NCBI GenBank assembly: GCA_037833965.1
Contig: AP031353.1
Span: 9,240,501-9,304,500, forward strand
From: Marchantia polymorpha subsp. ruderalis
Taxonomy: Eukaryota; Streptophyta; Marchantiopsida; Marchantiales; Marchantiaceae
Direction: 5' to 3'
DNA length: 64,000 nt
Within the stretch, counting starts at the first letter, position 1. Every line of letters starts with the position of its first letter. The translations under genes were made by a program, and so were the position numbers. Below are positions 12,501 to 27,500 of the stretch, piece after piece. Under the pieces are notes generated by a model that did no database searches, was not told the origin of the DNA, and saw only the letters and a list, made by a program, of their open reading frames with translations.

Positions 12501-15500
12501 ATTGGAGAGGCCACTAAAGCCATTGACACCATATTGAACCATAATCAATTCAACGCACAGGGCACCTCTGATGAAGTGTTTAGCCTGCCTAACCCGAAAA
12601 TAATTTAAACATTGGCTCTTTGTTTTGGAAGTCCCCGGAGTTTCACAGGCACATGTCGGATGATAATTTCTTGACTTTAATAGACTAAACATATTAGAAG
12701 ATCAAGATGTTCTATCAAGTCCGGTCGGTGAATTGACCCCAATTTCAAGTTTGAGCTCTCAGCGGAAACACTGTAATTGATATTTATGTTCACAATTACT
12801 GCTAACATCTGTGTTGGCTTCAAATACTATCTATGAGCCTGCAGAAGGGTGCTTCTGAAGGATATTGTATGTGATTCGTAGATGTGTTTTGAAGTTTGAG
12901 TGTTCACGTGTGATGTCGTGTGCAGTTTAATTGGAAAGCAAGCCTCCGTTGTCCCCCCCGATTCTATCGGAGATGTGCCATATGTGCTTGCTGTTTGTGA
13001 TGCTGGCCAATTCAACAATAAGGTGTGTTTAACGGCTTTATCAAGGGCCCTCAATAGAGGATGTAGTTGACAACTTTGTTGCTCTTTAACACTGGTAATG
13101 AATTACACAGTCTCCGTAGTTGGTTTTTCGTGGTTTGTGGAATCTACTTTTTAGAAGGCAACGAAGGTCGATTTGATTACTATTGTATGCTATACTATTT
13201 GATTACTAATCAGTGTTCAGACGAGGACTTGGCAGTCTATCTGAGTTCATTCCCGGTTGAAATCCTCACCAGGGACGCAGACTTGAACCAGTTGAAGCTA
13301 CGATAGAGTATTTTAATAATATCTTCTTCGTGTCTATGTACGATAGGTTGCGGAGTCTGTAAATGCCTTGCTCTTGCGTTTTGAAGATGAGTCGACCATG
13401 AACAATTGGCAAGGGCGAATCACAGGAGCAATTTATCGAGCATCGGTAAGTCCCGATGAGGAAGTTTGACTAGCGCACTAATTGAGTTTCTTCATTTGTC
13501 GGACTCACTTTGAAGTTCGTGAGAGGTACAGTTACCTCCGAAGTGTTTCTGATATGTTTCGTGGATGACAATGGTCCGATAAACCTGCTGATATGATTGG
13601 TATTGACCTCAGCCCAGTACTTTCTGTGTTTTTCCGCAGGCACCTGTAGCTGTTGCTGGATTGGTTGGATCCAAGGAACATGATGATGCCAAAGATGCGG
13701 TTGTTGAGGCGTCTGAAGCAAATGAGCAATTGAACCCAGCCGAACAAGAAAGTTTTTTCTTGACCGGAGCACTTGATGAGCTGAAGATCATCATTAGCAA
13801 TAGCCAAGTTGTAAGAAAGGCTTAAACCGTTGATCTTTTAGTGAACAATACAAATGGAAACTTTGTCTAAGTTATGGTTACCTGCATTGCTCACGAAAAA
13901 ACCTCTCGTACGATTTCATGAATACTTCCGTTTCTTCTCAGCAAGATCTGTGTATAAGCTCATACCTCGATGGCATATTGTTTCAATCAAAGAGGGGCCT
14001 GATCAGTACTTAGCGGTTATAACCAAGAATAATGGTTGGACTGCCTCAGATTTTGCTTAGATTTGATAGACGATACTCTAACGCGTGCCGTCATGATCTC
14101 ATATGTTCCTCTATTTGAGCTTTCGCTTGTCCTTAAGCAGATGAGTCTTGCTTCAATAACTAAATGTATGCCCTTGTTATTGTGCAGGATGATTATAATT
14201 CACCACAACTGCTTCTTGGATCTGAAATACCACTCTTAGAGTTTCGTGCCATAGGGACTAAGGTATAACATTCCTCCCTTGTTCTCTTCTTGTCAAGTCT
14301 AAATATGTTCTTTGCCTCGATTATCTTTGTCCTGTTGTAGCGGAGATGCTTGGTTACATTTTTGTCTAGAGGGTACAAGGCGATTGAATGAGCCGTGTGC
14401 TTGTTTGTTACTTTAACCTCACGTTTGAAAGTTTTAGCTTTGCACACTCATGCAGACTAACCTTCTGTAGCAATGCATCAGTTTTTTTTCTTTTTGCCGT
14501 GCCTTCATTTGGTTTCCTACTTTAATTGCATAGAAGCTAAGACTAATTTTTAATGTGTTTACGTCGTAGGTGGAATATGTTATGAGGACGTATGATATGT
14601 CAGTCGGAGCAGTTCTACAGGCTTTAGAAGTCGAGGATAAGTTCCATGGGCATGTTTCTCCATCTTGTAAGTATCTGGCTCGCTCCTACATCAAGACAGC
14701 CCATAAAATTACAGGAGTCCCGCCTTTGAGTAACGGGAGAAATGGTCATGGAAAGCACCACAGACACAGACCATCAAACGGAAAGAAAAGCCCCAAACGC
14801 CGGCAGACCAGTGAAAGTGACAGGTTCTTTGATGCGCCCGAAGAGTTCTTGGATGCCGAAGAGCAGTCCAAAGGTCACAGGCTTAGACGATCATCTGACT
14901 CTCTGTCCAAATTCTTTGATGCTGAGGAGGATGGGAATAGTCAGAGTGGAGACGATCGAGAGCCTCCAAGCTTCAAGCGTGATTCTGGGCTTCTTCCTCT
15001 TACCGGTCTTAAAGAGAACGGTGAAGACGTTTTAAAAGAGGGAGCGGAGAATTTTGTCAAAGCACAAGTGATTATGTGCTCTCAAGACTCACCAGATTAT
15101 GGGAATGTTGATAAGCAGGTGAGATAATATGCATATGACAGCTATTTCAGGTCATGATTACTATAAAAAGATAGTCCAAACTCTAATTCCTAGCGCCGCA
15201 CATGCTGCCCTTAAACAAAGTTATTATTGTTAAGGAAGTTTTTATCGTGCTGATCGTTGTGGCCATGTTTGATCCAGGTCAAAGTGACGTTGGCAACTCT
15301 TTCATTTTTTGCAAACCGGCCAACACTTCTTGCCTTGCTCGATCTTGTGACAGCAATTAACGCCGACGTTGAACCTAAAGATCCAAATCCAGCTCCTTCC
15401 TCTACTGAGTCTGATGCTATTGTCAGTACCATCAATCCGAGGGGCATAGACGAGGAAGAAAACGAAATACAAACACCTTTTGGTCGGCATGATTCAGTCG

Positions 15501-18500
15501 TCAAAGGATTGCTTGGAAGAGGGAAGAGCAGAATGGTTTTTCTGGTGGTCTTGTACATGGATCGAGCACAGATTTTCCTCAATCTGGAGGATGGCTCTCA
15601 ACTTGCAGTACTCGCTCAGGAAGATCTACATACTGAAATTAAGGTAAATTGATGCTCGAGATTGATTTAAGTATATCAGGTAGATTTGGTCTAGGTTTGA
15701 TTTAGTTAAATGGGTTTTCAACATGTTCTTCTATCTGGGTAGTTGACATCTGACATAACTTGTTGGTACTCAAGGATTTGTCTTGGAATGGGTCAGTGAT
15801 TGCTTGATCTTGTAAGGAATAGGATGTCTTACTGACTTGACCGTTCTCTCCTCACTTGATAGATATTTCCAGCTTCTTTTGGCATCAAAGTAGCGCTTGG
15901 CAATCTTAAAGTGAGTGATGGAAGCTTGGATAATAATCATCCGTATCACTATGTATGCAATATGCGCGATCCCCAGGGCACTTCCTTTGTCGAGGTATGT
16001 TTCCCGATCTCAAAGCCGAATAGTTTCTTTCGAGTGAAGTTGTTGGTAAACAAGCACTGACTTTCAAAGAATTGATTGCTTATATCCATTGGTTTCCTTC
16101 TCTCATTTCTTGTAAACGTAATATGCAAGGAGATGTTGGTTCCACCCATCGTATACATGTATCCAATGCCATTACAACACCAAACAAATTGCAGTCAATC
16201 TTAGAGTAACACTATTATTGTATTCTTAATGTGATTCTCTGAATCGCGACATCTGCTGTCGTAATGATAGACTAGTGATATATTTGCACGACATTTAAGA
16301 TCTTAACGTTTTATCTCACTGCAGCTCGAGTTTCTCTCTTTCAATAAGGAAGACGACGACTATGAAGGATATGAGTACAGCATCAAGGGCAAGTTATCCG
16401 AGTTGCGAATTGTCTATCTCAATCGATTCATCCAAGAGGTGTGATCTGGCGGTCTATATACTACATGTTGCTGGTGCAGTTTTTAGATTCGATTCTTGGA
16501 TATCTTTGTCTACTGTGATTTGCTGTTGTCTGTCTGTGGTTTTGTGGTTTAGGTGATTAAGGGAATTAATTTTCAAGCAGACCACATTTCTCTCTACTTA
16601 AGCTGTAGGAAGTAGAAAGAGGCAATCTAATCAACGCCTCTTGTTTCTACAATTTTTTGTCCCTTTCGCAGATCAGCAGTTACTTCATGGGTCTTGTTCC
16701 GCAAAATTCTGGCTACGTTGTGAAGCTGAAGGACAGATTTACGGATGTGGAGAAATTTTTCACTCAGTCCGAAATTGAAGGACAACCAGCTCTGAAGCTG
16801 GGCTTGTCTCTAAGCAAGCCTGTTATAATCATGCCTCGATCAACCAAAAGCACAGAGTACTGTCAATATTTTCTGATCTTCTGCCCGTCTTTTCCGCTTG
16901 CAAGTTTAGACTTGAATGGTTTAGAAGAAAAAACAATCTTCTGAATACAAGCTTTTCTCCCTTAAATTTGTCAAACAGAAGTTCTTATCTGCTATTAATG
17001 TTAACTATGACGATGAACTGATAGAACGGCTACGGTTCAGGCTTATGTTGGTTCCACCTAGTTGGAGCAACTGACTGACTAGAGCATGTAGTCCTTCTTG
17101 CTGTAAGGCATCTTTTTGGAGTTCTCTCCCCCTCTCACACTCTAATATGTGATTTTACAGTTTCCTTGAGTTGGATATTCTCCATATCAATGTCTCAAAC
17201 AGCTTCAACTGGCTAGGAGGAGAAAAGGATGAACTTGGTGCTGTTCGTTTGGAAACAACAACTTTACAGGCTAGTTTCGAACTTACCAAATACAATTTCG
17301 CTGGCACGTAGTCGAACCTCGTAGTCGAGGTGGTCGGTGTGATATGCTTTTGGTCGAATGCCATGGAGATGCGTCACAATCTCCTTTTGGTGCTCTTCTT
17401 TCAAAAGCTCAAGGCTTTCCTTTGTTTCTCATGCAGCTGGAAGATCTTCATCTCGTGGTTGGTGTTGGGGGTAAAACGGGAGAAGGCATCATTCAGGAAG
17501 CGAACGGGCTCTCTCTTGTAGTTCGACGACCAATTCGTGATCTATGGCACCAGCTGCCAGCTGTGGAGGCATCTATAAAGGTAAATTAGCTCAAGCGCTT
17601 GTGCCATCTGACTTAACCTCGTCACAGGAAGTTACATATATATAGAATATATTCTAATATTACAACATGTTTGTTTCAGATCGAGAAATTAAAGGCAGCT
17701 CTCTCTGACAAAGAATATCAAGTGATCACTGAATGCGCTATTAGCAATATGGCAGAAACGCCGAACTTGCCTCCTCCAGTCATTGAGAAGGTGCCTAATG
17801 AGGACAAAGATGGGCGGGAGATAGAGATGAATGTGAAAGCTCCAAATTCTGACGACGTCGAAGTTCAACGAGCGGATAATACCAGTGGTTCTGCATCTGA
17901 GAGTTGGACGACTATAAAAGTTGGTGTGGGAATTAAGATGGTTGAGTTGTCCATATTCACCGGGAAGGCGAGGGAAGCACCATTAGCGTCTGTACAGGTA
18001 TGGCCACAACTCAAAAGAAGACCTCGTGACTTCAGTATCGTATCAATGTAGCTTCTTAGACAGCAGAAACTCTCGTTCTTCCTATTTCATTGTTGAAATC
18101 TGTTTGGGGTTAGTGTGACCAGAGGTCCAGAATCATGCTTGTGGTGGAAGGCTTCTTGACTCGTGCTTACCTTTTGGTGTTGTAAACTTCAAGGAATACC
18201 TGATCACCTGCTTCTTGTGTTTCTACTCTGATACGTGTAGTTTACAAACAGTCTTTTCTTATTGTCCTCTAGAAGTCCTGTTGATTTGTTATATTTAAAC
18301 CTCTGACTTAAACTTTGCAGTGTACATTCCTTTCGATTGTAGGCTCTGAATTGACGTTTTCAATTGGAGTTATTTTTTAATAGATCATATTCTTCCTTTG
18401 ATAAAGCTACATGTTGTATCTGCGTTTACTACATACAGAATATACACAGTTGTAAGGGAATGGGACAATGCTGGTTCCTTTTCATTTTATTTGTCATCCC

Positions 18501-21500
18501 GCTTGAATATGAGCTGTTTCATTTGACAGGTTACAGGTGTATGGGCTGCGTACAAGTCTAACTCTATTGAGGAATCTACGATTATGGCTACGTTGGAGAA
18601 GTTCAGTGTCAGAGATGATAGAGAAGGAACTGAGTTAGAGATGCGTTACATGATTGGAAGTGCTGATGAAGAAGAATCCAACGTGATTGAACTGAGTGAG
18701 CAGGAGGGGCACAACGGATCTTGTAGTAACCAAGATTGCAGATCTGCTCTTACAATGCTGGTCATGGATGCTAATTTGTCGCCAACTTTACAAACGATTA
18801 CCTTAAGGATTCAACGCCCCCGATTGCTGGTTGCTTTGGACTTTCTGCTTGCAGTTGCTGAATTTTTTATCCCTTCCATGCATGCGATGCTCTCTGATGG
18901 GAAGGGTGCAGACGCGAATCCCATCGAAATGCAAAATGCCATATTTCTTGATGACCCAGTTTACAAACAGTCAGACAGAGAAATATCATTATCACCGAAG
19001 AGGCCCCTTGTTGCGGATAAAGATGGTCTGGATAAGTACATTTATGATGGAAGGGGAGGAACAATTCGGTTGTTAGATCGCAAGGGAGCAGATCTTCGTG
19101 ATTTTTCACGTGAGGTGATAATGTTTGTGGGAGATGGCAAGAGGCTCAAGTTCAAAAATGTGATCATTCAAGTAAGTGACTATGTTCTGAAAATGAGGTC
19201 CGAATTGCTCTTGTAGTCATTATGTCCAGTGGTTCTGCTGCAATGGCCTTACATCCATGCGAATGTTAAAACTGTCAGAGTCTCCAGCCGGAGGAGCAGG
19301 GTGAGACATTTGACTGGATAATGCATATATTACATCATGTAAATTACTTCTAGTATTTGATCTTTTTGGAAATTACTTTTGGGAAGGACATTTTCCTTGG
19401 GTGTGGGTGTCAACTTTTGCCGAACAAGTAATCAAATGCGTTCTTTGTAGAATGGCGACTATCTGGATTCTTGCATCTCGCTTGGAAGCAACAGCAGCTA
19501 TAGTGCCTCTGAAGACGATGGCGTGTTTCTGGAAGGTCAACCAGAGAAACCTGCGGAAGCTAGTTCTTACAAGGAATCTGGGGTTGACGCTCAAGATGAA
19601 CATCCTTCCATGGACAGGGCTGATGCCAAGCCTATCGTTGAGATCATCTTCAATCTTCAGGCAAGTGCATTTCAAGATTGATATCCTCTTTATCTCCAGC
19701 GTTCTTCCTAAGTAGATCGGTACTCATATTTTCAGCTTGATGTGGTTCTAGGCTATTGCCCCAGAGCTTACATTTTATGACAGCATGAAGAGACCAGCAG
19801 ACAGTGTGCTTGTACCTGAAAGACTTTTACGGGCAAGAATGAACGTGTTCTCAAGGTACTTTCGCTCACTATTTTAAGAGTGAATGTTGCGTATGGAAGA
19901 GAAATTCTGTCTTCGACCTTTGTGAGGCTCTCCTTTATGGGTTTCCTGGTAGCGCTCCTGTGTAAGAGAATTACAGGGGCTTATGTCGAAGTATTTAAGA
20001 AGTTCAAGAGTATCTTTTTCAGGATGGTTGACAAGTGTAAAAGCCACACAATGTCCCAAATGGATGTAAATTGTAACTTCAGGCCCGTTTAGAGTGTGTA
20101 GAGATTCGAACATCAGAATTTAATCCACAGTTGCCTTGCAAATTTTACTTTGCTCATAAACGTGATGGATTTTTCTCTATGTACAGATTCATCCTCAAAG
20201 GAGAAGATATGGAGCTGAATGCCCAAGTAAATGGACTGACAATTGAAGCCAGCAGTGGAATTCATGTACTGGAGCCTGTAGACATGGGTGTAAAATACAC
20301 GAAAGTGACCGGAAAGCAACATATTCATGTTGATATGTCGGAGGTTGTAACGAATTTCTCTTTCAGTATTTTGCAACTCATACTACGGCTCCAGACGGAT
20401 GTTATGTCCTTTCTTCGAATAACATCGGAACAAACTACTGTTCAGTGCTCTGAATTTGACAAAATCTGGGCAGACGATGGTAAGTTTTGAGTGGGAGTTA
20501 TCCTCTCAACCGGTCAGACATGAGCAGATGTTTCTTATTTTTGAAATAGTGGTGTCAAAGAATGACCTGAAGATTTTCAGCTGAGTCACCAGTGCATTGA
20601 ATGTTCATATTGTGCTTATATAATGTGATCAAATTGACGATGTTAACAGATGAGAAGTCTGGAGCCAATTGCATCACGTTCTGGCGACCGAGAGCACCTC
20701 CAGGTTTCGCAATTCTTGGAGATTGTTTGACTCCTCGGTAAGTTTAGACTGTTACTTTAGCATCTACTTTAATCATGAAAGGGTAGGAAAATGGAAACAA
20801 AGGTTGTCCTCTATCCTGTAGATAAGATAATGTGTAAACACGTCTACAATTGATGGTATTGTTGGAGCTTGTTTCGAAACTTTATGTCTCTTTGGATAAG
20901 CTGTTGACTTTTATAACTTCCTGTATATTTGACAGAGACGAATCTCCATCGAAAGGAGTAACCGCCTTGAATATGAGCTTTGCTCGGGTCAAAAGGCCCG
21001 TGGACTTTGTGCTTGTTTGGTCGTCATATGAAGCTCAATTAGTGAATACAAGCAGGCTTTATGATGCAGACGATGACGACAAGCCTTCAGATTGTTCCGT
21101 GTGGCTCCCTGTGGCTCCCAAGGGATATGTTGTTCTGGGTTGTGTTGCAACGCCTGGAAGGGATCCTCCGCCACTAAATACATGCTTCTGTGTTTTAGCA
21201 GCTCTAGTGACACCCTGCCAGATGAGGGATTGTATAATTATTTCTCGAGATAAGTGAGTGTTACAAACTTTTCACCTGTTTCGTTTCTGTTCGTAGATAG
21301 ACCTCTTGATCTCGTAGGATGTACGAGATTAAAAGCTAACTTGAGTGCCTTCTTACGTTATAGTATCACATTTTGAATTAGCCACGGATGAAGTGTAACT
21401 ATTGTTTCTGATATTGTGGACAGTGATGAAGCATCTGATGCCAAAAAGTGGGCATTTTGGAGAGTGGACAATTCAACTGGCTCTTTTTACTTGGATGGAC

Positions 21501-24500
21501 AGTCCGAGCATGCAAAGCCGTTCAGAGCGCAGGAGCTTAGGCAGATCATTTCCAATTATGAATCATTTCCAGTTCAAGAGACAAAGCCGTCAAGGTCAAT
21601 ACAGCCCACATCAAATCAACAGAGTCCACTTCATCATTCGTCAGCTAGACAAAGTCTTACTCCAAGCCTGTCTTCAGGACGTATATATGAAAGTATTGCC
21701 CGATTCGAGTTAATTTGGTGGAATAAGGGAAGTGGATCAAAGAAGGGAATTTCCATATGGCGACCCGTAATTCCGGCTGGTTGTGTTATACTGGGGGATA
21801 TTGCCGTGGACGGGTAAGTAGTAAAATCAGATGACATCTCAGTACTCCCAAAGGTTTTGTCTTGCAGGAGAAGATAGACGTTGTCTTAATTTTTATGGTT
21901 GTGTGATCATAGATACATGTTGAATGATTGCAAAGCTTAAGTACTGATGGTGGAGTGATATATATCCAGGTCCTAGTCTTAGACTTGACTGTGAAAGCTT
22001 ATTTTTGTATTTGTTTGTTTCAGATAGAGCTCGGGGTCTTTGTCTTCAGGCTATGAGATGTAAATACTAGTGAAGCAAACCACTGTTTATAGTTACTAGA
22101 GTAACTTGATGTCTTTCATTGTGGTAGGTTTCTGCCACCTGATGTTGGCCTGGCTTTACGTGATAATGAGGAGAGTGGACAGCTCTGTAAGCCTCTGCGG
22201 TTTTACCGGAGAGGACAAGTACCACGAAAGAGGAATATGGGGACTGTTTCATTTTGGTTTCCTGTCGCTCCCGTCAACTATGTCGCTATGGGCTGTATAG
22301 CGAGTACCACTTCCAATTCTCCTCCAGAAGCGATTAACTTTGTTCGATGTGTTCGGAAGGACCTTGTAATCGGGGCAAACTTCAGCAGCTCCAGCTTGTG
22401 GGACTCCACTTGTATGAAGAGTGGCAACGACGAACTGCGGATTTGGCCGGTGGAAAATGAGGTAACTGTCTTCACGTACCCCTTTATTAAGTATTACGAT
22501 CAGAAGAAATGTTTATTCACTACATTATATTACGAACGTAGTGATTACTGGTGGGTATTGTACTTGAATCATGTTCTGTATTGCTAATGGATCCAAGTGC
22601 TGTAACAACCTTCAGGCACATACATTTTTCGTGATTCGGAAGATAAAAGCTCCACCAAAAGAACTTGCTCTCAGGCTTGCTGACTATCAAGAATCGAGCG
22701 CTCCTGACAATATTGTCAGTGATGTCGAGGTGAAACGTATTTCAGCAACGTTTTTTGACGACTATGGGGGCCTGGTGAGTACAGACCAAACATTGAGCAT
22801 AATTTCTGATCGCATTGAAGCGAACAGTCTCTCTTGTGAAAGAATTTCGACTATTTAATATCTCTTGGTTGTCTTGCAGATGGCACCTCTTGTGGATGTC
22901 TGTCTGAGTGGCATAACAGGTAGTTTACATGGGCGCATGGAATCTATGAGCTGTACTGCAAACTTTAATCTCACAGCAACAAGTTTCAACGGGAAATATA
23001 GTGCCTGGGAACCCCTGGTTGAGCCCTGGGACGGACGCGTGAGGTATGTTTGCTTCTTAACTAGTCATAGTTGAGCAGTAAAATTACAATAAAGCACTCA
23101 GTCAGGACAATGTGTAAATTTAAGGGCGTATGGCATGGGAAGTTCTGAAGTAAACTCTTACGAGAAGTTCAGCTCTACACTTGATTACACAAGTTGGCTC
23201 AAAGATCTTGTTTTGTTTGTTGGCAGATTTTCGTACAGTAGTGATCCAGAGAACAGAGCCCGGCCAACGGTCACGAATATCCGATTGACAGCTTCAAGTG
23301 AATTGAACATCAACCTGTCAACGGCAAATGTGAACATGTTGTTGGAGGCTTATGCCAGCTGGAACAGAATGAATCAGTTGGAAGAAAAGTCGAAGAAACA
23401 GTTCTCTCTGGTCAGTTTTCTTTGCAAAGTGAAACATTTTACCACGTGTGTTTTCCAATGGCTCGATTTCGAAAGCACCTGTCTCTTCATTTTGATGAGT
23501 GACTTCGTTTACTGACAGGACTCGAAGGGCCGATGGAGTAGTAAACCTGCTCTTGATTTAAAGAGTCAAGAAAATCTTTCTTGCGTTAGTCATAACGAAC
23601 TGGGAGAAGAATTGTTTTTGCGTATAGTCGAGAACAAGCATTCCAAAGTTTTATCGCTTCCATCAGGAGGCAGTGTATCAGTGAGACTTCCCACTGCACA
23701 CAGCATTGAAGAACCAGGTGCTAAGGCAACGTCTAGGAGAAATCCCAACAAGTTTGTGGCAGTGAAAATTGGGGATGCCCAGGTACGTGTCTCATCTCGT
23801 TTCACATGCAATATAGGTAGTTCAAACTGTCCTAACAATTTGCCCTACTTTAGTACACCGTCATGCTGAACAGTTTCTCTTTGCGCTCTGCGGCGTCATT
23901 GTCCCATGAGGTCGTATTCTCGTTGTCCTTCTGAATTTGTACGGTCACTGTTCTGAGCTCAGGGATGCATGCTCATTCTTCGTCCCCGTTGTCTTCTTTG
24001 ATATGCCATTGCATTTCATTCACTATAGTCTTCCTAGCCTTCAGCTTATATAGGTCTGTGCAGGCGGGTCAAGGCCTGCCTTTCGTATTCATTCGCTGGG
24101 CTCTTCATGGAAGCCTGCAGATCCATCTCGGTGTTGCGAACTGCAGTCCTATTGTAGGACCGTGGTAGAAAAATGCTTCTTGGTATTTCTGCAGGGTATG
24201 TCATGCAAAGTGATGCAATGCAGCTTCTGTTAATGATAAAGGCTTGCATTTATCATGGCAGCGTTAACCGCACTCCAACTCAATTTCTCATTATAATGTT
24301 ATTCCCTTCTGGTTACTAATGAGTCATCGAACTTTACAAGTTTTCTTTACCACGCACCTGAGAACGCTCATCATCCTTTCTAGTTGCTCTATCGTTGCAT
24401 CCCTATGTTAAGCACACGGTTGACCACCTGCTATCTCAATTAGTATATTATATTTTTAACTGCCTCTAGTGCTTTGTTTTGACTTATTTATATTTATAAT

Positions 24501-27500
24501 TTACGAGGCTGGTGCTTTCTATCAATTTTAAAATCTTTAGATGTACTGCCTCCAATATTATGAAAGCCACTCATGCCGCGAGCTGAGTTGTCGGCTGTAA
24601 TTTGCTGACGTTGTTACTGAAAGAAGGATATTTTGGAGGAAGGCTTTTCTCTTCTCATCATTCTTGTGTGTTTATCACGCTACCAGCCCAAGTAGATCGT
24701 TACTAACCTTCGATTAATAACACACTGTAATTATTTCATCCTGTAGGTTCCAAGAGACGAAGGAATAGGTGGACGTGATTATATGGTGGCCATACGTGTT
24801 GTACCCCGTGCCCAATCATCTGACCAACGACAGCTCCAGTACCAGAGCGCCCGAACTCGTTCTGTTCCTCCAGAAGATGGTGCATTTTCGGACAGTGTCA
24901 CTATACACTGGGATGAGATCTTTGTTTTTGAAGTGGAATCGGAGGTAAGTGAACGTATTTCCACTTGAACTCTGGATATTGAAGTAAATGTATAATTCCC
25001 ACTTTGCGTGGTCAAGTTGCAAACGCAATCTTTTTCACGGAAGCAACACGTCCTTGGTTCAGTTTGACATCTACGCAGATGGGCTTGGTAACATGCGTTC
25101 AGCTGTAGATAATGAGACAAGCTTGAATACTCTGCATGAATTAGGGAAAACCCTTGCTCACATCGAATGAAAGTTTTCAGTTTACAAACAAATTTCGCCT
25201 GAACGCTTGATAGTAGAAACCTTGCAAGAATTGAAATCTGGTTAAAGCTTTAAATCTTGAAAATCAAAGGCCTCACAAGCATCTACTGCCGATTTATGGT
25301 TTTGACAGGAAGGAAACACAGCGGAAATTGTTATTACTGACCTCAGTAAAGGTACATTTTACATATATACTTTATAACCTCTCCAAGAAAGGAGGATCGC
25401 ATTTCTGTAGTAGCCGCACTTAAGTTCATTGCTAATCTGTCAATTGCAATCTGTTCTAATACTGTTTATTTTCCATGTGACTCGCTACTGATTGCTCGTG
25501 TCTTTAGCATGTTAAGACTGCATTTCGTACTTTTGGAAGCCTTCATTGCTCAATTTCTCATGTGGTTCTTCTATTTCTGTTCCGCCTATGCCACCAGCCT
25601 CTCTGGTTTCCTACTTTCTCCTCGCATGCTGGGCCCTTGCGGTTGATTCTTTGTTATTTCAAAATTTTAACTAAAAAGTCTTTGATTCTGCTCAACCCAA
25701 AATACCGTAGGTGGACCGGTTGGATTCTGTTCAACTCAACTATCACAAGAATCAACAAAGCCCTCTGTTCCGGAGAATAATACTCATATACCGTGGTCGG
25801 ATTTGGATCTTCAGTGGGAATTGGTTTATCCGACACAAAGCGAGGTCTGTAGCAAGAGTCGAGGCATGAAGGCTTTAACTAAATGTGTTGAATAGGGAAA
25901 GCATTTTGCGTTGAATGCATGTGCACGAATCTGGTTTGTGACGAGGATCTATCAAGTTTTGATGAACACGCGGTTTCACTCGCTGGACATTTATGTCATT
26001 TTGGACAATAGAATAGACGTACAACTACACTCTCCTTAGTGTTGTCATGCGTCTTACTTGCATATGCAGCTCAAAGAAGGGAATGTCGGAGAACATTGCG
26101 GGAGAATAAGTCTCGCGAAGCACTTCTTCTCAATCGTTGGAGAGGTCTCCAAAGACGCCGATGGAAAACGACATGAGTCAGGAACTTTCCAGTTTAGCCC
26201 ATCACCTGAGGGTCCATGGAGCCATGTTGGTCTAAACTATGCTTTAGGTGCGGCTCCTTGGCAAGTAAATAAGGATATTATGGCCAGTGAGTTCTACGTC
26301 GATGGAGGAGTAAAACACTTAATAATTCGCTCACTAGTTGTTGTGCAAAACGGGACTGACTTCGACGTGGAAGTAAGTCTATGCATGGTATCAGCTCTTG
26401 GTGTGAAAAGAGCCGTGCGGGAGAGTGGAGTCGGTGAAACCGTTGAAGAAGAGGTGTTCGAGAATGAGCGGTACCAACCTTTATCTGGCTGGGGAAGCAA
26501 ATGGCCAGGTCACCTCTTACCCTCAGATCCTGGACGATATAGCGACAGAGACTCCAAAGGATCAACAGAGGTAATCTTCTGTCAGACATTTTGCTTGCAT
26601 GCTATGGACTATGAATTTCGGTGGTAATGATGCTTTGCTGGTAGCGTTGTTTTAGCTCCATAGAGTTTGCCCGCATGCAATTTTGCTCACAAAGAAGGTT
26701 ATCAATTGACTGTGCCCTTGTTGTTAATCAATGCAGGAATTTCCTGCCGTGAAGCTGCCGCCAGGCTGGACATGGACTAGTGATTGGCATGTTGATCAAG
26801 TGGCTGGTGTAGATGAAGAAGGCTGGTCTTATGGTTTTGACTTTCGCAATCTAAACTGGCCCCCAACTAATGGTTCAGAAAGGCTTTTCAGTTTTGTGAG
26901 GCGCAGGCGATGGGTTCGGTCCAGACAATCTGTCACCGGTGGAAGTACTCGAGTGACTGTAGGAACATTAGCACCCGGTGGGAAAATCCCTCTACCAATA
27001 GCCTGCCTCCGTGCAACTAGTCCCGACTATTGCCTCCAAATTAGACCTCAACCTGGAGGATATCACCCGGGGAGCTACAAATGGAGCCAAGTGATTCCTT
27101 ACAAAGGATTTCCTGACCACGGAGTGAAACAAGAGTCATCAAAGGAAATAAGGATACAGTCTCTTGTAGAAACAGAGGAGTTGCTAAGCTGTTCACTGGA
27201 AGCATCCAGTAGCTTGTCATCAGAGAAAGATATTTGGTTCTGTTTGGAAACAACTGCCACGAGTGTGGGGAAAGATGCAGAGATGGACCCGATCAAAGAC
27301 TGGAAGTTAGTGATAACAGCCCCTTTAATGTTGACAAACTATCTTCCCGTTCCTTCCGAGTATTCTGTATCTGAGAAACGAACTGGCAAGGGTTTAATAG
27401 TAAGAGAAAGAGGTATAATCAAGCCGGGGGAAGCTGCAGGAATATTCCATGCAGATCTTAGAAAGCCACTCCATCTTACTTGGCTTCCGCAAGGTGGTTG

